A stretch of DNA of 64,000 nt from assembly GCF_032062135.1 (NCBI RefSeq), contig NC_092861.1, positions 140,639,965 through 140,703,964 of the forward strand, written 5' to 3'. The notes beneath the pieces are model-generated. The model saw nothing but the letters and a program-made list of their open reading frames with translations, made no database searches and was not told where the DNA came from. The position numbers were made by a program, and so were the translations under genes. The stretch is from Pyxicephalus adspersus (lineage: Eukaryota; Chordata; Amphibia; Anura; Pyxicephalidae). Below, piece by piece: positions 58,601-64,000 of the stretch; positions within the stretch are counted from its first letter, which is position 1; the number at the start of each line of letters is the position of its first letter.

Positions 58601-61600
58601 CAGGCCAAAAGGATTATTCACTGCTGTTGCCTGTTCTCTTCCTGAAACCCGTCTGCTGGCATTTACTTACCATGTCTTGTACTGCACTGTTCCTCTTTAT
58701 AGAGTTGGCTTTATGGTAGATTTTGCTTTCTATGGTTTCCCCTGATGACCAGTTGGGAATTATTAAAGAATCAGAGGGATCCTTGCAGTGCAGGTCTCCA
58801 GGTACACTCTACTGTTCAGCAAGCAGCACAGTAAGGGATTCCAAGTTTTGGCTTTAAAAGCAACAGTCCCTTAGATGCTCTCACACTGGAGATATACAGC
58901 TATAATGCTCAAGCCCTTAAATCTCAGAAGTTTTTCAATTAAAATTATTCAGAAATGTGTGAATCCTTACTAAAAGTTGCGTGACTCTGGTGTGAAACAT
59001 TTATAAATAGACTTCTAATTGTTTCTTAAATGCCTTGGAAGTTATGTGCACAGTTTAGGGTCCATATACGTTAACGCCTCAGCATTTATTAAATGCTGCT
59101 ATCAGGAACATTTAGCTGTTTCTTCTTGTGTTATGTAAGTGTCCTAGTTTTATAATGAACTGAAAAAGATATAAAAATCTATTCTCTGACACTTCTCCCA
59201 CTGTGTGATTGTAATACGAATCCCCGTGATTTAAGCATGTGAATACAATAAGGCCATCAATGTACAGTTGAAAGATTGTACTACTGAATCAAGCCTATTG
59301 AATGTTTTGATGAATGGCAGTCAGTATGTTGTCTGACGACAGTAAGTGAAATAAATATACATGTAGACACATTGATTCTAATCTGTCATATTTCTTTTCT
59401 GATTTTCACAGGCAGTGAAAGAACATGTGGAGTGAATGAATTAATTTGTGTTCGGAAAGGTAAGTAGCTGCTACGTTTAATTATCAAAAAGAATTGTCAA
59501 CTTTTATTGAATAAATTATATAGAGTGCATCTCTTAATTTGTTTTAGCTTTGTAGTTTTGAACAATTTTGCATTAAATGGGCTTTTGCCTTCAAACTCTC
59601 GAGCTTTTCTGATGCCTAGCCGCTGCAAATATGCAACACTCCCAGATACCTGCTCTCCCTGTTCAACCTTTGGGCTTCTATCTTCTTACAAGACGTACAA
59701 CTTGGAGGGAACCACAGAGTGCAGGTGGGGAGCAGGTATTAAACACACCCAAAATGTAAGGTACCAGGAGCAGAATTTGAAAGCACAAGGCACTAGAAAG
59801 GTAAGTATACAGCATCTTCTTTGGCAGAATAGACAAAGTTGAGTTTGGACCCTGTTGTGTGCGCTCCTGTAAAGGGTAATTTTAGTGTTAGAAATTTGCA
59901 GTAATCTATTTAATGAATACTGGTATTTACAGTTTATATTAGGATAGAGTACAACCATTTACCTGTGGAACTTATTGGTAAAGCAGAGGTGGGCAACTTT
60001 TTGGTTCAGGGGTCACAATGAGTTTTAAAGTTTGACAGAAGGGCCAAGCCAGTATCAGATGGATGGAGAGTGTTTGTATGAACTGATATAAATTACATGT
60101 AAAAGGCATTACATAAATGTAGGTAATTGTATGCTGAAATGTCTTATACTGACATTTATACTGAAATGTAAGTAAGAAAACTTACATTCAAAATACATTC
60201 AATTTTAGTGGGAACAGTGTTGTTTGTCATCCATTTTTGCCAGTAGAAAAGTTTGTATCAATGTTTGATGGGCCAGATTAAGAAGCCAAACTGGCTGTAG
60301 TTTGCCCATTCGTGGTTGAAAGGGTCATCAAATGTAAAGGAATACACGTGATCCACTATGGGAAAACACCCTCAATCTTGTTGTGTGTTGAAATGTTGAA
60401 GAAATAAAGATGTCTTGTTGAAAATTTCCTTTTTAATGTTCTTAATAATATTGTTATTTCTATTATAGTAGGGTTAACGGTAGGTAAGTTCCCCACATGT
60501 AGGGTTGCCACATCCCATAGTGATCAGTAACTGCTCACCATGCAGCTTTACACTTTGATAAGATGCTTCTTTTAAACTTTTATATGAACTTCCTCTAATG
60601 TAATAAACTTGTGATGGTGGCTTTTTTCCCTATTTGTATCTGTGGGTTTGCCTGTCCCTGTGGTGAATCCCAACAGCAAAATTTGTATGACCATATGCAA
60701 TTACTCCAGCACTACGCACAAGGAGTTTTAAGGTTGAGAGATTCCTTATTAAACTGATACTCCACTGAAGCAGCTGGAAATTGCCTGTGAAGCGTGTTGG
60801 GATTTGATATATCAGTCAAGACTTTAAATAACAGTCAAAAATAGAATATTGAATGTTCAAAAGTTTGAACCACTGATCTTGTACTTGTATTTGTCTTGTT
60901 ATGTTGATGTACTTTTGTATAAAACTATAATATTTAGTTTTTATATTTGTTATACAATAAAAATTTTGATATTTTAACTGTAAACCCTGCCACAAAATCC
61001 CTTACTTCTAACCTCACCTACAGGAAGGTTTTTTGACCGCTACCCTCTTAGTATCTCCTTATTGATATTGGTATATATATGTATGTTATGAATATTAGCT
61101 TTAGAATTTATACAAAGGATTCATAGATTTATTTGTGTGTATGGGGGGGGCTGTTGTATATAATGTCTTCATTTTTCTAAAAAGGGATTTGGTCACACAG
61201 TCCTAATATGAATTGCATCTGCTTAGTCACTTTGTAGAGATTGTATATTGCAGATTAAAAAGTCAGACTGCATTGGTCGTTGGCTCAAAAGGTATTGAAA
61301 CCATTACCCCAAGAAACATGTCAGCCAATTAGCTAGGATTTTTCAGAAGAATGTTTAACTTCGTATTGTTTCCTTTAAATTGGTAAAGTGTATTTATTCA
61401 AATGTTGTTTATAATCCTTAAAAACCTGCTGACATGAAATTCCTTTCCTTTTCGTCCCAGTTCAGAGGAAGTGCCAGGTGCTGCCATCTTCGGCCTTCTT
61501 CTGGGTACTTCACCCGACCTCGCACTGTGAAGGCATGCGATCAAGTGACGTAGTCTGCTGTAAAAGGGAAAACTGCGCATGCGTGAGACCGGCATCCCTT

Positions 61601-61777
61601 TCCCCTAAGTAAAAGAAAAAGCCCTTTCTGCTCCTTCCGAAATCGAGCATGCGCAAAGGAGCAGCCAAGAGCCTCCTGGAGTGCGTGACGTAGGTATCCT
61701 GGGAGGCTCTGTGATCCCATTCAGCCCCATGAGGACAGAGAAGGGAAGTTTTTTATTTGAAAAAAAGGGTGTTGCAC

Positions 61778-61816
<39 letters not shown>

Positions 61817-63533
61817 ACATTATATATAAGGGTTGTCTACCCTTTTATGTAAAGAAAAAATTTGAGTTTAGGTGCACTTTAATCATCCCCCCATGAAATG
61901 CACACCTGGCTTGGACTGGAAGCTGCTGTCTTAACAAACTTTGCTCAGACACGCTCCACTGTTGTCAAAAAGGAGGTCCATTGTAATAATTGTAAGCTGA
62001 CATTGGAGCGCATGGGTGTAAAGATGGGTCATTTTTACAGGTTTTTTCTTCAGAAAGCACTGTGTCTGGATCAGATCCAAAAATATATGTACTGTCTTTA
62101 CGAGATTTAGTAATGTGACAATTAATCATTTTGTAGTTCTGTACTCAAAGCAGAAAAATATCAAGAACAAATTAATTTATCATTAATAGATCAAATCAAC
62201 TTTTTATGCGATATGGACCTTCAGTCTAGAGCTTTCCAACACAGTACTTTTTTCTCATGCTAGATGTCCTTAGTCTGATGGCCAGCATCATTCAATTCAT
62301 TTTCTCCAAGCCCAGATCTCCCTGCCCCTACTTCTTGTCAATGCATTAAATGATTGCTTTCATGTTCTGCTTCTTCCCCTATCATTCTAGCCCAGCCATG
62401 TCGGGACTTCAAGAGGCTGATACCAGGTCAGATTTAGGTTGCTTACATATGCTTTATTATATTGGGGGCAGTTATATTGTCACAGCCTGCATGCTGTAAC
62501 TTATATTTATCAACAATACAGATACAAAGTCATATTTGCCATTCAGGAGTGAGTGACAATGTCTGTGTAGAAGCTGACCCACTGATACTTACCTCCTCTT
62601 TGTTACCCTTTCCACCTCTTCCTTCATCGCAGCCACCCCCAAAATACGTCCGGCATGTTTGGAACTTAGAAGGAGCGGATGTCAACCCCTTCTCAAGACA
62701 GTGCTGGATCATAGGAGGAGGTCATATGCACCACCATATGTGAAAGGTATTTTGAGCTGGCTGTGAGGGGGAAGAAGTGGCAAGTAGTTTTGCTGAAAGG
62801 TAAATATTTTTCTGGATTTATAGAGACACTGCCACCGTTCTAAGAAAACTTTAATGTTGCAGTAAAATCCCCAGGATCCCCTATCTTTCCCTGTAGCTAA
62901 AAGTTAACTTTTCTTATATAAAGTGAGATTTTTCCATACACCATTTTTTTTCTATCCCTGCCCAGTAGGCCATGCAACAAACAAACAAATTTCAAAGGGA
63001 AAAAACATTCGGCAGCTGTTCTTGGCAAAAGTTTCCTCTTTGTCCTTAATTATGTATGGTATGCCTGAAGAGCTCCTAATGCTTGCAAAATTTGTGCTTT
63101 CGTCTCCTGCTGCTGTGCTATTCTTTGAACTATGCTTAATGGACTGGACTGTTCTCGCTGCCTTTCAGGGAGTGGTTGTGGGCCTTTGATGAAAGCTGAA
63201 CATTACATTCTGCTTTGTGTAATGAACCATGGGATTATAAAGAGACCGTATGATGCGTAACACACTAAATCTAAATATAAAGGATCACCATGGTCATCCA
63301 GCCTTGGTTGTCTAGGCAATTATAACTTTTAAGCTTATGGTAGAGGATAAAGATTTTCACTCTCTGCAGGAATTCAGATACAGATCCTGACTCCTCTTTT
63401 TCAGCCGGGCCAATCTTATATAACTCGGTAAGAAAACATTGGATCTACAGTACTGGCTAGATTGCATTGTGTATATATCTATATATATTCTTTAAATCGT
63501 ACACGTAGAAATAATTTGCATTCAAGTTCAAAG

Positions 63534-63571
<38 letters not shown>

Positions 63572-64000
63572 TTTTTTTTTTTACTCGGCATTTAAGAATA
63601 TATTTTTATACTTTTGATTCGTAGCATAAGTAAGAAATGTAAATAAATTCATCTATAAGTCAGTAAAGCTACGTACACACGGCAGATTTTTATCGCCAGC
63701 ATCGCTCATGCATCTTGCAGCCCCTTGTCGTTGGAAAGGATCGTGAAAGATCCTTTCCAACGACAAAAATTGCAAGTGTGTACGCAGCTTAAGTCCTAGA
63801 GCTGGCTTCAAACCCAATCTCATTCTAGGGTCCCTGTGCTAAACACTGAATCCGTCCACAATGACACAGGAAATTGTAGGGTTTTTCTTTTGCCTTCCTC
63901 TGGATCAACTATGTCCATAGGGTTTTTATCTGGGATATGTTTATTTCCTTAGTGGTTGAACTTGATGGACTTATGTCTGTTTTCAGTCTGACTAGGTAAC
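40440..64000 (+). CDS. SYT14: Synaptotagmin-14, 5' part only
   Basis: Gene span within the window; only two coding exons are visible. Joined exons 1 and 2 read [20 protein letters not shown], closely matching the start of vertebrate SYT14 (MAIEGGERTCGVHELICIRK in human). Synaptotagmin-14 is a membrane-trafficking protein with an N-terminal transmembrane segment and two C2 domains lacking the usual calcium ligands; its human orthologue is linked to spinocerebellar ataxia. The transmembrane and C2 exons lie beyond 64000. The next exon should begin by completing a split GTN valine codon. UTP25 upstream in the same orientation matches the human neighbourhood, supporting the call. Confidence 0.92.
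40698..41524. repeat. 29-bp minisatellite, about 28 units
   Basis: Tandem array of a 29-bp unit of form TGCATGCTGCATGGACC then ACTGACAGCTCC, with variants such as TCTGACACGTCC and AATGATACCTTC. The period was checked from unit starts at 40810 and 40839. Units 2-5 and 13-16 carry the same order of variants, including the unusual ATATACCAATG unit, giving an 11-unit (about 319 bp) higher-order spacing. Because 29 is not a multiple of 3 and the minus strand has no stop in any frame of the unit, all three minus frames are open (up to 375 residues). I regard these as spurious. The array starts about 245 bp inside SYT14 intron 1. Confidence 0.95.
41891..42062. mobile_element. GGCCTGATTTA-family MITE, complete
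   Basis: Long terminal inverted repeats of about 30 bp: GGACCTAATTTATTCAAG at the left and, inverted from the right, GGACCTGATTTACTAAAG, each continuing CTCTCCAAGGCTG or close. 172 bp, nearly a hairpin. In SYT14 intron 1. Confidence 0.75.
42415..42565. repeat. Interspersed repeat, CTCCCCAGC family, copy 2
   Basis: Begins CTCCCCAGCTCC and ends near CTTGGGGAG; aligns with 5449-5598. Confidence 0.6.
43098..43140 (-). repeat. Anuran interspersed repeat, inverted fragment
   Basis: CGTAATATGTTGGCGCTAAA then TATATCCTG and an ATAATAATAT tail: inverse of the core at 21645-21680. Confidence 0.65.
43200..45375. repeat. 49-bp minisatellite, roughly 40 units
   Basis: Tandem array with unit GTTGGTGCTGAATGGACAGC then TCCTCCATACTGTTCC and a variable CTCATGCGTTGAAT end. 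Successive CATACTGTT at 43382 and 43431 give a 49-bp period. Units are homogeneous from about 43306 to 44450 and progressively degenerate on both sides. The 45035-45245 hAT MITE interrupts the degenerate right part. As 49 is not a multiple of 3, minus-strand frames cycle through three translations, producing open frames up to 141 residues that I consider spurious. Confidence 0.93.
45035..45245. mobile_element. hAT-type MITE inserted in the 49-bp minisatellite
   Basis: Ends are CGGTGGTCCCCAACCT at the left and, inverted from the right, CAGAGGTCCCCAACCT. Flanking 8-bp repeats are TGGTAGGG (45027-45034) and TGGTAAGG (45246-45253), seven of eight matching. 211 bp; same family as the fragment at 57-448. 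Confidence 0.82.
45376..46750. other. SYT14 intron 1 sequence, no feature recognised
   Basis: AT-rich, with a TTATATGTTGTATG run of short direct repeats near 46280-46320. Confidence 0.5.
46751..47265. other. Assembly gap (515 N)
   Basis: Run of N only. Any open frame drawn across it is meaningless. Confidence 0.99.
47524..48003. mobile_element. TTAA-type CpG-rich MITE (family B relative)
   Basis: Left edge TTAAAGCGGAACTTTCGC at 47524; the interior has ACGTCACCCAACCACGCACT and CACTGCGCATGCA, shared in kind with other family B copies. The right edge near 48003 (GGTTCGCTGTAAAG) is approximate. Confidence 0.5.
49548..49786 (+). mobile_element. hAT-type MITE in duplication copy A
   Basis: Left edge TAGTAATTCTCAAC; right edge inverted CAGTGTTTCTCACC. 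Flanks ATCTAGAT (49540-49547) and ACCTAGAG (49787-49794) match at six of eight. Interior ACAGTACATAAGCTTGAC matches other copies. Confidence 0.72.
50238..50628 (-). mobile_element. LINE 3' end in duplication copy A
   Basis: Minus-strand 3' end of the CR1/L2-type LINE. The C-terminal frame ([20 protein letters not shown]..., [17 protein letters not shown]) lies at 50471-50600. It is cut at 50628 by the duplication junction, not by ordinary 5' truncation. Confidence 0.82.
50630..52066. repeat. Tandem segmental duplication, copy B
   Basis: Begins where copy A's LINE sequence (...TTAAACTTCTTC) is interrupted by CCACTGGCCCCAATGG, and its own LINE continues uninterrupted past 52066 into the longer LINE body. 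The duplication breakpoint is therefore inside the LINE. Identical open frames in both copies are duplicated non-coding sequence. Confidence 0.88.
50989..51232 (+). mobile_element. hAT-type MITE in duplication copy B
   Basis: Duplicate of 49548-49786, same edges and same flanking 8-mers, showing the insertion preceded the segmental duplication. Confidence 0.72.
52526..52927 (-). pseudogene. LINE ORF2 linker between endonuclease and missing RT
   Basis: 133 residues, Lys-rich, with [52 protein letters not shown] and [13 protein letters not shown], the typical segment ahead of reverse transcriptase in this LINE group. It ends at the deletion junction. Confidence 0.8.
53152..53982 (-). pseudogene. 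LINE ORF2 AP-endonuclease domain
   Basis: A 276-residue open segment with endonuclease/exonuclease/phosphatase motifs in order: [63 protein letters not shown], the [11 protein letters not shown] motif, [13 protein letters not shown] and the catalytic SDHNLI. It is the best-preserved part of the element; the segment continues into the linker with a break between 53152 and 52927. Confidence 0.88.
53994..54480 (-). pseudogene. LINE ORF1 esterase-like (SGNH) domain
   Basis: Read on the minus strand: [14 protein letters not shown] (GDS block, before a stop/frameshift), [19 protein letters not shown] sequence, [20 protein letters not shown] (the usual GTND-type block is disrupted), and [20 protein letters not shown] (the D..H block). 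Esterase-like ORF1 domains are known in CR1/L2-group LINEs; the damaged block suggests this copy is inactive. Confidence 0.75.
54520..54894 (+). mobile_element. TTAA-type CpG-rich MITE (family B)
   Basis: Shares TGCGCAGAAGAAGCCC, CGCCTGCGCAGTGCGAGACC and ACCTCCCGAC with 5866-6235 and ends GGGTTTAGTTCCTCTTTAA at 54894. The left edge, close to the LINE 5' end, is unclear. Confidence 0.65.
55462..55675. mobile_element. GGCCTGATTTA-family MITE, decayed copy
   Basis: Left GCTTGATTTTTACTAAAGCT and right AACTTTAAATCAGGCCC are inverted; the interior is related to 58431-58608. Confidence 0.6.
55681..55870 (+). repeat. GGTGATTTACTAAAGC repeat family
   Basis: Begins GGTTGATTTACTAAAGCGAT and contains AATTCACTTTGCAACGAAT and TTCATTTTGCTAAGTC; related to 33430-33560. 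Confidence 0.5.
55871..56830. other. SYT14 intron 1 sequence, no feature recognised
   Basis: Open frames in this block show no recognisable domain. Confidence 0.5.
56836..57170. mobile_element. Probable TTAA-type MITE
   Basis: Left edge TTAAAGCAGAACTTACACTT resembles family A/B ends; the interior has CpG-rich GATGCATGACGCGTCATGAC. The right edge is uncertain. Confidence 0.4.
58011..58225. mobile_element. TTAA-type MITE (family A)
   Basis: AACTAAACCCAGTGGATACT at the left and TTTTAAAGTGGAACTTTAGC at the right; the interior CTCACCTGTCCCCATTCC and GAGAAGCCGGGATGTG resemble 6232-6585. Confidence 0.5.
58334..58430 (+). mobile_element. hAT-type element, left fragment
   Basis: CAGTGTTTCTCAACCTGGGT then TTCCGTGGAACCC: the canonical left end of the family at 49548-49786, cut off where the next MITE begins. 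Confidence 0.6.
58431..58608. mobile_element. GGCCTGATTTA-family MITE
   Basis: Contains inverted AGCAAACCTGGAATGGAT and ATCCATTCCAGGTTTGCT around a short AT-rich centre; ends CTTTAATAAATCAGGCC. Confidence 0.65.
59412..59459 (+). CDS. SYT14: SYT14 coding exon 2
   Basis: A 48-nt exon between tttcacag and gtaagt. In the phase set by exon 1 it reads (G)[15 protein letters not shown] plus one base. Both splice sites are strong. Intron 1 is 18,959 bp. Confidence 0.92.
59984..60314. mobile_element. hAT-type MITE, CAGAGGTGGGC ends
   Basis: Left CAGAGGTGGGCAACTTTTT; right edge inverted CACGAATGGGCAAACTAC. The flanking 8-mers are only partly alike (TGGTAAAG and GTTGAAAG), so the exact right end is uncertain. 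In SYT14 intron 2. Confidence 0.55.
60762..60802 (+). repeat. Recurring CTGAAGCAGC...GAAGCGTGTTGGG motif
   Basis: CCACTGAAGCAGCTGGAAAT then TGCCTGTGAAGCGTGTTGGG: a diverged copy of 24463-24499. An AT-rich stretch with ACAATAAAAATT follows near 60955. Confidence 0.5.
61375..61882. mobile_element. TTAA-type CpG-rich MITE (family B relative) with (AT)n
   Basis: TTAA at 61375-61378 and 61879-61882; right edge inverted TTAAAGTGCACCTAAACTC. The interior has AACTGCGCATGCGTGAG and GAGCATGCGCAAAGGAGC. An (AT)n(T)n tract at 61779-61816 lies near the right end. Confidence 0.6.
61883..63530. other. SYT14 intron sequence, no exon recognised
   Basis: I looked for SYT14 exon 3 (expected to encode a V-S-P-E-A-V-G-F-like start and a transmembrane helix) and did not find it. 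Confidence 0.5.
63536..63583. repeat. (AT)n then poly-T microsatellite
   Basis: A dinucleotide AT array followed by a T-run. Confidence 0.9.
63664..63791. mobile_element. Short MITE with TACGTACACAC ends and internal hairpin
   Basis: Left TAAAGCTACGTACACAC, right inverted TAAGCTGCGTACACAC. The centre holds a perfect 18-bp stem: TTGTCGTTGGAAAGGATC (63725-63742), a 6-nt loop, then its inverse to 63766. Same end type as 36674-36940. Confidence 0.7.
63866..64000 (+). mobile_element. CR1/L2-type LINE 3' end, cut by window edge
   Basis: CTTCCTCTGGATCAACTATG, GGGATATGTTTATTTCC and GTTGAACTTGATGGAC, as at 33095-33316; the tail would follow the last base. Confidence 0.78.

Noticed and set aside
59507..59842. 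111-codon ORF just after SYT14 exon 2
   Set aside because: Starts inside the intron after a strong donor site, ends without conserved content, and does not continue the SYT14 frame.
63040..63189. Possible SYT14 transmembrane exon (hydrophobic frame ending FQGVVVGL)
   Set aside because: Does not match the SYT14 sequence expected after ...CVRK and lacks a suitable acceptor in the right phase.
1..64000. tRNA or snoRNA genes, including intronic snoRNAs in UTP25
   Set aside because: By eye I found no cloverleaf with A and B boxes and no convincing C/D or H/ACA unit; a covariance-model scan would be decisive.

Overview
This is a vertebrate nuclear window. It has long introns, GT-AG splice sites, CpG-rich promoters, an assembly gap and dense non-autonomous transposons. 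Repeat content (hAT and TTAA-flanked MITEs, a CR1/L2-type LINE, Tc1 remnants) together with the protein sequences suggests a frog, probably a ranoid. The species call is inference.

Three protein-coding genes can be supported. TBCC (tubulin-folding cofactor C) is an intact single-exon gene on the minus strand at 3861-4823. UTP25 (DIEXF/Def, a small-subunit processome factor) starts head-to-head with it at 4986 and runs on the plus strand to a stop at 18880. I resolve 12 coding exons whose phases all join into one 795-residue frame. SYT14 (synaptotagmin-14) begins on the plus strand at 40440 with a 13-nt first coding exon in a CpG-rich region. Its 48-nt second exon lies at 59412-59459, and the rest of the gene is beyond the window. 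UTP25 followed by SYT14 in the same orientation matches the human 1q32 order. TBCC next to UTP25 does not match human, where TBCC is on chromosome 6.

Layout: 1-3860, TBCC downstream flank with hAT and TTAA-type MITEs. 3861-4823, TBCC. 4824-4985, a 162-bp bidirectional promoter with two perfect palindromic CREs. 4986-18880, UTP25. 18881-40439, about 21.5 kb intergenic, holding a Tc1 remnant, a 670-bp foldback palindrome, a CpG-rich MITE and a decayed unnamed ORF. 40440-64000, start of SYT14 with an approximately 19-kb first intron. That intron contains a 29-bp minisatellite, a 49-bp minisatellite broken by a hAT MITE, a 515-bp assembly gap, a 1.44-kb tandem duplication, and a CR1/L2 LINE lacking its reverse-transcriptase core.

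The genes act in unrelated processes (tubulin folding, ribosome biogenesis, membrane trafficking). Only TBCC and UTP25 appear to share a control region. I saw no tRNA, rRNA or CRISPR array and no prokaryotic or viral gene cluster. The most unusual material is the repeat architecture: nested palindromes, minisatellites whose unit lengths are not multiples of three and so give misleading long ORFs, and a recurring hairpin-like motif related to CCTGATGAAGC...GCGAAACGCGTCGG.
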